A DNA stretch of 64,000 bases from positions 496,001 through 560,000 of the forward strand of contig CM049994.1 of the NCBI GenBank assembly GCA_016630955.3, written 5' to 3'. The notes under the pieces are model-generated. The model saw only the letters and a program-made list of their open reading frames with translations, searched no databases and was not told the origin of the DNA. A program made the position numbers and the translations under genes. Below are positions 38,724 through 48,877 of the stretch, piece by piece (position 1 is the stretch's first letter; the number at the start of each line of letters is the position of its first letter). This DNA is from Didymella arachidicola. Its lineage: Eukaryota > Ascomycota > Dothideomycetes > Pleosporales > Didymellaceae.

Positions 38724-41403
38724 TCACAAGTCCATAAGCATCTCATCATCGCCGCCGACAGCACCTTGCACATCGCTAACACAATCACCCACACCCTCCC
38801 CCACTCCCTCCTCCCCACCCCTGCGCACGTCAAGGAACCGCTGGATACCCTCATGCAGCGCGCCTCTAATCTCCACATCCCTCCTCTCAAACACTCCTAC
38901 GAGCAACTCGTCGATCCTCATCACCCACCGCATCATCCCCCGCTCGTCCATGGGGGACCCGAAGCCATCCAACGCTTGCGCGCTGTCGTAGCCCTGTCCG
39001 AGGGTGTCGGGGCTGACATCGAATTTGCGAGCTTGCTGGGCGATCGAGGATACGCTTGTCGTCGTGTTCAGAACCAGGCTATGGGTCTCGAAGCCGCGGG
39101 ATATGAAGTTCAGCGCGAGACTGGAGGATTTGGTGCGGGAGGTGCTCTCTAAGCGTTGGTGCGAGTCGGTAGATTGTGGTCTGTAACTTGATTCTAGATC
39201 CGTGCTCCCATGCTCTGCATGTTCGAGTACCTGGTCACCGTTGTGCTGTGGGTGTGGCATTCGAGAGTACAGGGACGTGGTAACATCAGCCGGTGCGCGT
39301 CGCGAGCTGCCGAAGAAGTCACGGATGTCAGTATTGTTCTCTGGGGTCAGCCTGGTTGGAGCCAGGCGTTCGGCTGCCGGAAGTACCAACGACCTCTGCG
39401 ACCTAAATGTGTCCTCTCTTGGAAAGAAAGATGCCGTCTGCTCACGAGGCCGTTTTGGTGGACGAGCGGCCTTGGGGGCATTCCGCATGGGCTGACCGAA
39501 CCAGACATCCTCTGCCTCTGAAGCTGGTGGCGCATATGGCTTGTTCAGAAACTGCTTTCGAGCTCGAGGCTTTCGTGGTGGTGGCGCCAGACCTCCGGCT
39601 GAGGACTTCGACCTGGGCACTTGAGGCGCTGGCTGCTCGAAAGAAGGGGATGTGCGCTCTTCAAACGATGGCAAATCAAGAGTACACTGAACTCCTGGGC
39701 CTAAGCGGGGCATTCTCGACGAAGAGTCGATCGATACAGGGCCTGACAGCCGTTGTATGCTCTGCTGCAACTCATGGTCGAGCTGATGATCGACGATATC
39801 GGCATGTAGTGAGCTTGGAGGTGTTAGACGCTCAGCAAGCCTGTCCTGGTAGGGCGTAGCTATAGGTACTGGAGAGTGAGGCGCTGTAGGTGAGTCGCTC
39901 AAGCTCTTTGCTGGCCTCAGTAGTTGTCCATTGGTAGTACTTTTTTTCTGCTTGATAGGCGCGTTCATGCGGGCAATAGTCCATGGGTTAGAGATTGCTG
40001 CATCATATGGACCATCCTCCTCATCGGAAATGGTAGGCACATTCTCTTGCAGGATCGCAAGATCTTCCTCGTCGATGCCGTACATATTTGACCTCCATCG
40101 TGGCGGCTGACTTTGCGCTGCTGAGTCAGGTACTTCTGTACCCTCTACGGGAACATCCTCATATATAGAGAAAGGGGTATGAGGTCGTGATGGTGACTCC
40201 AGTACTGGAGGTGTCTGGTCTGGTGGCGTCGTTGCTCCATCCTCGAGGCGTTTGTCTGAATCGCCATCATTGCTTTTTCCTGGATAGTAAGTCACTAGCA
40301 GTCTAGCGACCATTTTCAAAATGAAATTCTCATCACCGAATACCACATCATCTTTTGCTGGCTCAACGTTCGGGTCGTAGCTGTCGACGGGGCATATGAT
40401 GTTCAAGCAGAAGAACGGGTCCTTGGTGTTCGCGAGTGCTGGATTGGCCTTGCGAGTCGGTCTTTGACAGCAACAGCAACCTTCTCTAGAGTACCTCGAG
40501 TAGAGGAGACTGGCCGGGAACCGACTGTAATGAACCCTCCGTGGTTTGCGATCCTCGAACCGACTGCAGTAGGTTTTGGCATGAATGCATGCACTTCGAA
40601 CCCGTCCAATTCGATTGCAGTCCAGTCACACTGCAGCGCAGACTCTTTACCGACAATCTTGAGTGCAGCATCTTCGATATCGGCGTTGGCTTTTGGTGCA
40701 TACACAAAGTCGACTTTGTTGTTTCTGGCCTTCACAACGTGCAGGCTAAAGCGAACGGTTGGTCTTGCAAATGCGTAAGCTTGCAACAGGCGCCGAATCT
40801 TTGCGATGCATTTTGCTGCGCCTTTAACTGCCAGGTCCTTGCGCACTCTGGCAGTCTCCAGTAGCTTGGTGGCTTTGACTGTGGTGCCGACCGGGTGGGA
40901 GTCGCGCTCAGTCCTGCATCATTGTCATCATAAAGACTTACCAGCCTCTGCGACGATATAACCCACCTTGTGAACTCGCCATTGCGCTGGTAAGTCAGCT
41001 TCACAGCTACTGGTTCACCCTCCACGCGAGTCGTGATGCATATTGTACCGCTCATGTCCGCGACACTCGTAAGAGCTTCACCACGAAAGCCGAGCCACTT
41101 GCCGCCTACCTCTTTCAGATCACCGTAATTTCTGATCTTACTGGTGCAGTAGCGACGGCAGGCAAGCGCTCTGTCTTCGTTGGGAATGCCATGACCGTCG
41201 TCCTTGACCCGTATGAATTCGATCGTATTGGCAGCGATGTCGACGAAAACGCTCTTTGCGCGAGCATCAAGGGCGTTGTCTATCAGCTCTTTGACGACTG
41301 AGCTAGGGTCAGTGAGCAGCTGGTGAGAGCCTATCTGTCGTATTGTCGTCGGGGGAAGTGCAGCAATGCCCTTTGGTGTACCGCCTTCTGTGTCGTCTGC
41401 CAT
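38724..41403 (-). CDS. MutL-family mismatch repair protein, Mlh2/PMS1-like, with an apparent frameshift
   Basis: Exon 1 (41403-40967) starts MADDTEGGTPKGIAALPPTT. It has the GHKL ATPase motifs KELIDNALDA, VKDDGHGIP and WLGFRGEAL. A 53-nt intron (40966-40914, GTGGGT donor) leads into the MutL transducer domain (HPVGTTVKATKLLETARVRK; GGFITVGSRPVSSTRG). Near 40445-40460 the frame must shift by one base to continue into ANPALANTKDPFFCLN and DPNVEPAKDDVVF, which are the expected next blocks. No intron of normal size repairs this. The C-terminal ~500 residues are disordered, and the metal-binding endonuclease motif (DQHA...E) of Pms1/Mlh3 is not seen. That supports an Mlh2-like accessory role in mismatch repair. 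The frameshift may be a real mutation or a sequence error. The ada gene is divergent, 627 bp away. Confidence 0.75.
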
Positions 41404-42030
41404 GTCTATCGCAGCGAGTCATTGGTACGATACAGCATCAAGTGGCGCAGCAGTGAACAGTGGTGACTCTGGTGAGCCTGGCGAGCGGAAGGAGCGCCAC
41501 AGCATCGCGCTTTCCTTCTCTGCTCGCCCAGCAGCCCAACAACGCGGGTTATCCAATCGAACTGCGGCATCGTCATGAGACCATTGCTTCCACTGGCATG
41601 GCCTTCGTTGCCATTGCTACGGCTATCTTATGTCTATCAGATGAGATGGATGAGGTTGTGAACAAGAAGCGGAAAATCAACCACCTTGAAGTTGGGGATG
41701 CTTTCAATTTATCCAATCAGAGCGATGCCGCCCCGTCATCCGGAGGCTGCGAACTTGTGGAAGCTGCAGAATGTATCGGCTCCATCTCTTCAACAATAAC
41801 TTCTCTGCTGGAGCTTTTCAAGCACAACTTGTCTTGTCACTGAAAACCTCTCGGCGTGGTGTCGACGTATTTGCGCGACATCTGTTGCCTGTCTCTGGAG
41901 TACGCCCCACTCCTTCATCCATCATCGAATATACGTGCGCCCGAAGCCACGATATTTGTCACTGTATGTGTTGCTATTACATGTCAAAGGCTTTGCTGAT
42001 TCAAGCTCTAGCCTGGTCACTGTGACAATC
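41404..42030. other. Divergent promoter of the MutL gene and the ada-like gene
   Basis: This 627-bp spacer lies between two head-to-head DNA repair-type genes. An open frame at 41460-41843 (127 codons) has no recognisable domain and is not called. Shared damage-responsive control is possible but no known site was recognised. Confidence 0.55.
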
Positions 42031-42912
42031 ATGTCTTACGTCACAGAGGCTCAACGTTGGCGAGCGTTGGCGACCCGCGATCCTAACGCCAATGGACACT
42101 TCTTCTACTCGGTCAAGTCAACGCAAATCTACTGCAGACCAACTTGTCCTGCAAGACTTGCACGAAGAGCAAACATCAGTTTCCAAAAGACTATCGCAGA
42201 AGCAGAAGCTTTAGGTTTCAGAGCGTGCAAGCGGTGCAGGCCAAACGTCGAGAACGAGGATCCGCAAGATAAGGCCGTCGCAAAAGCAATGGGCTTCATC
42301 GAAGAGGCGGCGAGAAAGGGTGAAGCAAAGAACCTTAAGCTGCATGACCTGGCAAAGAAAGTTGGCCTGACTCCCAGGTACTTCCACAAAATCTTCAAAG
42401 ATAAGACCGGTACAACGCCCCGAGAATACACAAACATCGTCGCAGCTCAATATAGTAGTAGCTCAAGCCCGGTCTCTGCGTCCGAAGCGAGTCCCTCTCA
42501 GGTGGAGAACTTCGACTGGGACTTGTTCGACATATCTGAGCTCAGTTCGTATCAGTTCTGTTCGAACCCAGCATTAGATGACGACTTCATGCCGCAAGCA
42601 GCAGGGTTCGGTGACGCATCGATAGAGGAGATGCCGATACAGTCATGGGCAGGGTCGCCAAGTTCGCACAACTCAGATACCGACTCTATGCCATCCCTTG
42701 AGCAGCCACCAGGCTTCGGCGGACTAGGTACCGGCCTGGTCGGCATGTGCCAGTACCCAACGAAGCAATTATCCTTGGACCCGGCGTTTGACTTCGACCT
42801 CAACATGGCAATGCTTCTCCAGAGCGACCTGACCAACGTCGATTTCACACTAGACACGGGACACGATTGTAGCATTTTCAGTAATCCAGGCGCATCAGAC
42901 TTCATGAGCTGA
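42031..42912 (+). CDS. Ada-like methylphosphotriester/AraC-HTH protein (293 aa)
   Basis: The frame is open further upstream, but MSYVTEAQRWRALATRDPNA at 42031 matches the usual start of Ada N-domains. Residues 10-70 form the Ada zinc domain, with Cys35, Cys39, Cys66 and Cys69 in YCRPTCPARL and FRACKRCRP. In bacterial Ada, the first of these accepts a methyl group from DNA phosphotriesters. Residues ~103-133 form an AraC-type HTH (KLHDLAKKVGLTPRYFHKIF). The C-terminal half is acidic and Ser/Pro/Phe-rich (NFDWDLFDISELSS), like a transcription activation region. No O6-methylguanine methyltransferase domain is present. It is probably a methylation-sensing regulator of alkylation repair. The domain pair is of bacterial type, so ancient transfer is likely. 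No intron is needed. Confidence 0.85.
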   Translation: MSYVTEAQRWRALATRDPNANGHFFYSVKSTQIYCRPTCPARLARRANISFQKTIAEAEALGFRACKRCRPNVENEDPQDKAVAKAMGFIEEAARKGEAKNLKLHDLAKKVGLTPRYFHKIFKDKTGTTPREYTNIVAAQYSSSSSPVSASEASPSQVENFDWDLFDISELSSYQFCSNPALDDDFMPQAAGFGDASIEEMPIQSWAGSPSSHNSDTDSMPSLEQPPGFGGLGTGLVGMCQYPTKQLSLDPAFDFDLNMAMLLQSDLTNVDFTLDTGHDCSIFSNPGASDFMS

Positions 42913-43694
42913 CCATTGTTGAGGCGATGACGGGGTACGAGCCACAGTGATGGAACTGGGTTTGCTTCCGTCGTATGCAGATAATAAAATCTTTTCTGTT
43001 ACTCCTGCTATATTCCTGCCGCCATTCCAGCATTGCCCATGTTCTGTCTGAAACGGAGCACGCCTTCTTAGGGACCGTCGCCTGAGTGGTGCGCCGAGGC
43101 AGTCGATGCGTGGTATCGTGCGTACTTGTATGAGATCTGCCAGCGATCCGTTCGCTACACCAGCTGTTTGCATCTGTAGTTACGAAGTCAGCGCATGCAA
43201 CAGCCAGATTTGTACAGCGTATGTAATGGTTATGCGCTCTCAGCGACCGTTTTATAAGCAGCGGCGGCGTAACATATGTCGATGCTAGCCACACCTTTTC
43301 CGGCTCTTCCTATAGATTGATATGGTCTGATGTATCTCATCTTGTAGCGTGGGAGGGGTGCTGAACAGAAAATGTGACGTACCACTCGAAGCACAGAGAC
43401 CGCACTGAACCTGCTTGTTAGTAGAGAGAGCTCTTTAAGACCGCGAAACAATATCCCGCATGACGTAGATCACAACAGGTGCAGAGCAGGCACAACATGT
43501 CGTGTTGTCGAGCTGGCGAAGCTTCAGCAGAAAAGTTGAACGAGGCCCACGCGAGTGCCAAGAGCCTAAACCTACTAAGCTCTAGCTTCATAATCCACAC
43601 AGGTCGAGCAACGGAGCCGTGAACAATCTTCCAGTCGAAAGTTTATCAAGATTTCACATTATAGTTCTTTTCTATTGTCCATCGAACTCTAGTC
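42913..43694. other. Intergenic region between ada and pad
   Basis: This 782-bp spacer between convergent genes contains only short unsupported frames. No repeat or RNA gene was recognised. Confidence 0.5.
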
Positions 43695-44302
43695 TCAGAA
43701 CGTGGGGTCGTCCTCGCTGATCGGCACCAGATCACCCTTACCCTGAGATCGAAAGTGTTAGCACATCCCGAGGTCTCGTTGGCAGACTGAACCCAAAGTT
43801 GTCTTACCTTGAACGCTTCAACGATGTCCGCCTGCTCACTCAACATAAAGCGGCTTGCTTGGTTTCCCACGTCGGCTAATTTCCTCCACTTCTCCAGGTT
43901 TCCCTTGTGCCTCTTGTCTCCATGTGCGACCTCGGCCTGTTTCCAGTGGCCCTCTGAGAAACTGATCAAGGTGGTGATCTTCTTCTGTGGGATATCGTAA
44001 ACCGCAGACACTACAGTGCCGGTCTCCTCGAGCCAGTTGATCTGCCAGAGTTCACCAGGACGGATGCACTGGTAGGTTGCGCGTTGGTAGTTTATCCTGC
44101 CAGCCATAGGTCCACCGTGAATAGCATAGACGACGCGATCATTTGAGAAGCACCATAGCTCGTAGCGCCATTTTTCTGGGTTCCCGTTCTTGTCTTGCGC
44201 GTCGTAATCGTAGATGAGATGGGTGTCCTTGATGTCTTTGTCAAATGATGGGTGCAGAGGTGTGTTCGTGAGGAAATCTGGGAGCTTGTCGCCTGGTGCC
44301 AT
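43695..44302 (-). CDS. pad: Phenolic acid decarboxylase (180 aa, two exons)
   Basis: Exon 1 is 44302-43808. A 65-nt intron (43807-43743) is followed by a 15-codon exon 43742-43695 ending SEDDPTF. Without this splice the frame would end in an unrelated tail. The enzyme decarboxylates p-coumaric, ferulic and caffeic acids to vinylphenols without a cofactor. The small beta-barrel family residues are present: Tyr31 and Tyr33 in HLIYDYDA, Arg69 in GGPMAGRIN and Glu92 in NWLEETGTVVS. These match the catalytic Tyr/Tyr/Arg/Glu set of bacterial PadC. Length is normal for the family. No signal peptide is seen, so it is cytosolic. In a plant-associated fungus it would detoxify hydroxycinnamates released from host cell walls. 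Confidence 0.92.
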
Positions 44303-46050
44303 TCTTACGGATCGCTATGTCTTTCAAGAGAGTTGGTGAAGTGGTTTCATCCCTTCTGCAGTTGGCGGACGTTCAAATACGTTCTGCTTCGTTCCTAATG
44401 CGGCACTACCGGAAATATGACGTAGCGCATCACGATATGTGAGCGCCAGATCGAGGAAGAAGCATCTTCCTGAAAACCTTGTTGCTCTAGATGCGGGCTT
44501 CGGTTGTCCTACTCGGTACTTCTTCGTTTCCTACCTCGCGACTAGAGACCTCATGTTTGTGAGGCCGAGATCGAGCCTCAAGAGACGCTGAGCGCATCTA
44601 CCCTGCAACGCGCAGCTAAGCGCGATCATGAGATCCAATACAAAGGCTGTGACGTTGCACAACAGCAGCTGTGAGCAGGTTTGGTGGACAGTTCGGCGAG
44701 GTAGCGAAATGTGCTGCTCCTTACAAGGCCGGGTCCTCTTCATCTGCTAGGACAGGAGACCACCTGCCTGATCGGAGGCTGTACGCGTTGATAGTTCCGG
44801 CTTCGAGTAGGCCCGTCAGTATATGATCTACCGAGGATGATAAGAGGCCCAAGGCAAGGCAGCGATTGTTGCACAAAGACGAACGTAGGTGGAGGAATGG
44901 ACCTCGGACGTGTCATTGCTTGCGCGTTGTCAGCTTCGTGGAACTTCAACCGAGATAACTCGCCGACCAGTATGGTTGGCTGTTGCTATGGAGGACTCTC
45001 TGTAATTTACGTGCTCTGCCCAATTCCCTGATGGAGGCGGTAGTCAATGCAGCGCCTCAGGTCATTATTGTTGCAGCCACCGACCTGAGGCGGTCGAGCT
45101 GAATCTGCCCCAGCCGCTTCGCTCGCCCTTGTCATCAAAGGCCCCACCTGCCGCTAGTGCTCCCGCCCCTTGGTTCGCCTGGATCAGCCCTGTGCGGTGT
45201 CTGCTCCAGACTTGCGTGCAAATGATGACATGCTGTCGAGTTGTCTTGTCAATCTCATTTTTCTCTGTCGCATTTTGAGGGGTCGAGAGCACGAGATAGG
45301 TTGAGCTTCGTGGGAGCTGATGTTGACCGCACTGACGGCGCCAACGACACTGCAGAGGCTTTTGTCCCTGCGCAAACGCTATGCATCTCGTGAGATCGCA
45401 CAAAACGTATCGCTCTGCTCGTAAGTAAAAGGACGCTCTGTGCCCCGAGCGGATTGCAAGAGCCAAAGGACGCACACATTGGTGCAAAAGGTGTCCGGGT
45501 GGGTGTCTAACACAAACCCAGCTCATTGGTAGTCGTTCATCGCCGAGCTCAGGCCCAGAAAGAACTGGCACGCGTAAGACCAGTCGGTATGGTCCTGTAT
45601 ACTGGAACCGACTAACCGAGAGAAAGGGCGGGATGTGTGTGTACCCAAGAGGGAGTGCATGCCGTTTTGTAGCAGGCGGCCACGCTGGGGTCCACCGGTA
45701 ACGCCGCCTTCCAGCGGTCAAGGACACTTTCGCATGGCTCCGCCAGCAAATGACTGTCATAACGCTCAGTCACACTGAGTTGTTGCTCCATCTAGCTAGT
45801 TTCGCGAACCCCATGCCACCGCAACTTGATCTTGACCCGGCCCGGTCATGCAGCGTCACGCAGGACAGATGCAGGTGGACAGGGGTCAGCGGGGACATTA
45901 CACTCTAGCGCGCCCATTTCAAGGGTCGTCCTTCTGTTTATCAGCAGTAACGTGCACTGCATCTCGGCCTTCAGTCCTTCGGTCTCTCCGTGCCTGGTCT
46001 CAATCTTTTCGGCTTTGACGGCGTTTTGACTCAAGTCATCTCTCGGCTTC
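44303..46050. other. Long gene-poor region upstream of pad
   Basis: This 1.75-kb stretch has only short or composition-poor frames. The longest (minus, 45760-45065) reads as a basic, Cys/Arg-rich sequence with no domain and is not called. No tRNA, repeat pair or transposon end was recognised. Confidence 0.45.
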
Positions 46051-47328
46051 TTGACCACCGACACCAAAGCATCGACCTTCATCCTCACTTCTTTTTTACA
46101 CTCGACGTCTCGGATGCATTCAACCTACCACGCGCCCAAATCGGGCAGAGACAATTTCATGTCTCATGAGTGTTTGGAACTTTTGCGCAGCTCTGCTTTC
46201 GAATCTGAGCACGCCTGGCAGTACGACACATCATATATGGAACACGAAGCAGCAGCAGTGGCACTTGAGCAAGAGATTGAGCAGTCGCTAGCAAGCATAT
46301 CGCCAGATGAGAACTCAGACGAACAGATCCGAATCATCAAGACACAAATTACGATTCACCGGGAACGACAAAGGGCTTTGAGACCACACCTGGAGAGTGG
46401 CAGTGGTGATTTCGATGGGTGGGGAAATGAGTGCACCTTCGTCCCAGCGCCAAACCAGTGGGGCGCGAATGGAGATCTTGACGAAGAGAGCGAAACGTTG
46501 TCCTCGGTGGGTTGAGATAGATTATCGAGTTGTGTGCATGCGCTAACACATGTAAAGGTACATAAGCTTCTCACATGGCAGCCATCATCGCCAATATCAG
46601 TTACACCCCCCTGTTCACCGCTGTATGATGATCTCCCGTCTCCAGACATCCCGTATCACTCGATGCTGGATCCATATCAAGCACCGACAACCTTCCACCT
46701 TCACCGCACACGTGAATGGACTGGAATGTCTGGAAGTCATAACTATGTTTACACAGCACGGGAGCAATCGGACAAGTTTGCTATGTATATGCTTGAAGCG
46801 ACGCACCGAGGTGACAATCAGATCACCTCTGCCGTCTTCTCCAGGGTAGCTGAGTACCCTAGGACCTGTATCCACATACTGCTCTCCGGCATCGAGAAGC
46901 AGCGGCTATCTCCTTCCTTCAAGGACGCTGCATACAAATCACGATGTATACATATGGATGTCAAAGACGCATTCTCGCAATCCGTGAAGGAATATCCAGA
47001 TCGCCAACAGAAGATTCCCTGGTCGCCACGGCGCTTCAACTACGGCGGTCGACGTTTCGTGTGGAAATCTGGAGACTCCAAAGACGACTCAATGCCTGAG
47101 ACCCTATACGAGTTTCACAAAGACTGGGCGAAGCCAGGAAGCCGGACTGGAAAGCGCTGCGATGATTCTGATACGATGGCGAAGCTGGTGTGGGGAGAGA
47201 AGAAGAGAAGCGGGAAGGTTGACTCCTACACGATCCATTTCGCCGGCGGCATGGATCAAGTGTTTAGGGAGATTCTTCTCGCTAGCCAGATGGCACGACA
47301 AATTTGTCTGTTCACGGCGATGAACTGA
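46051..47328 (+). CDS. Hypothetical protein (up to 408 aa, two exons)
   Basis: Exon 1 is 46051-46506 and exon 2 is 46558-47328. The 51-nt intron has GTGGGT at its start and GCTAACACATGTAAAG at its end, with a good branch site, and both exons are in frame. A second start at 46114 (MHSTYHAPKSGRDN) is equally possible. The N-terminal half is acidic with a short coiled region (ALEQEIEQSLASISPDEN). The C-terminal half is basic and mixed (KIPWSPRRFNYGGRRFVWKS; YTIHFAGGMDQVFREILLAS) and looks folded. There is no signal peptide or membrane segment. I do not recognise the family. Spliced coding continuity is the main support for a real gene. Confidence 0.6.
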
Positions 47329-48122
47329 GCAGTGAGGACCACAAGATCTAGAGCTGGGCTCGCAAGATCCTACGACTGTACGATGTGTAACGATTGTATG
47401 GGATCGACGAGATTGTAGACCCTTGCGTGGAGGCGTTTGTTGACCTCACAAGAGGCGGAAAGATACCCCATCACTTGCGACTCTTTCTGTAGTAAGTGCT
47501 CCACATATTGCTTGTGTACCAAATCGACAGGTCGATGCTTTGCCACTCATCCTCACAATCCTGCTGGTCTCGACCCGCTCCAAGGTGTATCCCCTCTGCA
47601 AATCTAGCCTGGGAGCGCCACGCGATTGGTGCTCTCCGAGATCTCTTCACTCTCAACTTGACATGTAGAAGGATGGCCAAACGAAAGCATTTGGCATGCT
47701 TAGTGAGCCCCATCATCAGTAACGTAATCGCCTCTGAATCCCCACTAGACAAACCTCCTTGATGCAACCTCGCTCAGCCTTATACACTCTGCAAGGCTTA
47801 TCTCCAACACTGTGACTTGTGCTTACTCCTGTTTGTTTGCAACGGCCAGCGACTTGGGTCGCTGTCGTTCTGCTCTTTCTGCACTAATTTCTCACTCAGC
47901 TTCCCACGCTGCAATCCTGGCGTAACGCCTACCGCTTTGCAGTACCGCGTGGACCCGACAGTTTGTCACTGCACCGTCCAACCGAGAGCCACCACCGCCA
48001 TTCACCGCTCCCGTCAGAGATACCGTCTGCACGTCAGATCAAAGAATCGTAGCAGCCGAGCTCGCATCCTGCACCTTCCTGATTGCCAGCTATACGCGCG
48101 CAAAGGATTCCGTCCTGCAACC
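47329..48122. other. Spacer and likely 5' leader before the NTF2-like gene
   Basis: This is 794 bp without a supportable gene. The frame of the next gene is open back to 47817, but the extra ~100 residues are Cys/Arg-rich and unlike a folded domain. This is more likely untranslated leader. Confidence 0.5.
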
Positions 48123-48584
48123 ATGACTTCCACCAAGAACGACAAGCTTCGCGAGGTCGCGACTCGATTTTGCGCTGCTTTTCTCTCCCCACCTCCGCCA
48201 TCAGAGCTTCTCGAGAAATATTTCACACCCAACAACCCCAAGATTACTGAGCATGGTCCGGAGTGGGCTCGCGAGCGTCTACCGTTCCTTTCGCACACCT
48301 TCTCAGGAAGAGATGGTTGCGAGGAGTACTTCAAGCTAATGGGTGGGACGCTAGAAGTGTCTTTGGACGATGATGCCTTCCCAGATGCCAAGGGCTTCAT
48401 TGTAGACGCTGATGCCAATGCGGTGACTGTAGTAGGAAAGGGACGGTTCACCAGCAGAAAGACAGGCAAGGGCTGGGATGAGCAGTTCATTCACAAGTTC
48501 AGCGAATTTGACGAGCACGGCAAAATTGGACACTGGGAGATATGGGCAGATCCGTTGAGCGCTTGGGTTGCAGTCGGCGAGTGA
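48123..48584 (+). CDS. SnoaL/NTF2-like small protein (153 aa)
   Basis: The ATG at 48123 (MTSTKNDKLREVATRFCAAF) is chosen because the domain begins immediately after it. Length and pattern fit the SnoaL-like NTF2 fold. A helical N-terminus (SELLEKYFTPNNPKITEHGP) is followed by a beta-rich half (AVTVVGKGRFTSRKTGKGW, then HKFSEFDEHGKIGHWEIWAD). The family holds small cone-shaped enzymes and ligand-binding proteins. Fungal members are often annotated only by fold, and the substrate cannot be told from sequence. No signal peptide or intron is evident. The aminoglycoside-phosphotransferase-like gene downstream is on the same strand about 290 bp away. Confidence 0.75.
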   Translation: MTSTKNDKLREVATRFCAAFLSPPPPSELLEKYFTPNNPKITEHGPEWARERLPFLSHTFSGRDGCEEYFKLMGGTLEVSLDDDAFPDAKGFIVDADANAVTVVGKGRFTSRKTGKGWDEQFIHKFSEFDEHGKIGHWEIWADPLSAWVAVGE

Positions 48585-48877
48585 CTCAGTGAACAATTTG
48601 TACAAGTTCAGAAGACGATTTAAATTACGGCGAGGATCACAATAGTGGTCGCCATCTTGTATGGTATCCTATCATGCTCTCCTTACGCTGTGTTGTGCGC
48701 TCATCTCGACCCCGCACCAATCATACACAGATGCGGTTGCACCGAGGCTACCTAACGACCAGTCGACACGGCTTACTCGAACAACGCTATCGACATGCAG
48801 TTCATCAATGGCTGTCGTATGTCTACGTTCCAACGGAACATTGAAGGAGGACGAGCAAGAAATACTCCCTTCACAGC

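Noticed and set aside
37321..38727. 468-codon open frame antisense to trm5
   Set aside because: It is a shadow caused by the very GC-rich codon use of trm5; Gly/Val/Glu-rich sequence with no domain.
41460..41843. 127-codon plus-strand frame between the MutL and ada genes
   Set aside because: No recognisable domain and it lies in a divergent promoter; could be an upstream leader but not supportable.
45065..45760. 231-codon minus-strand frame upstream of pad
   Set aside because: Arg/Cys/Pro-rich, no domain, no splice or start support.
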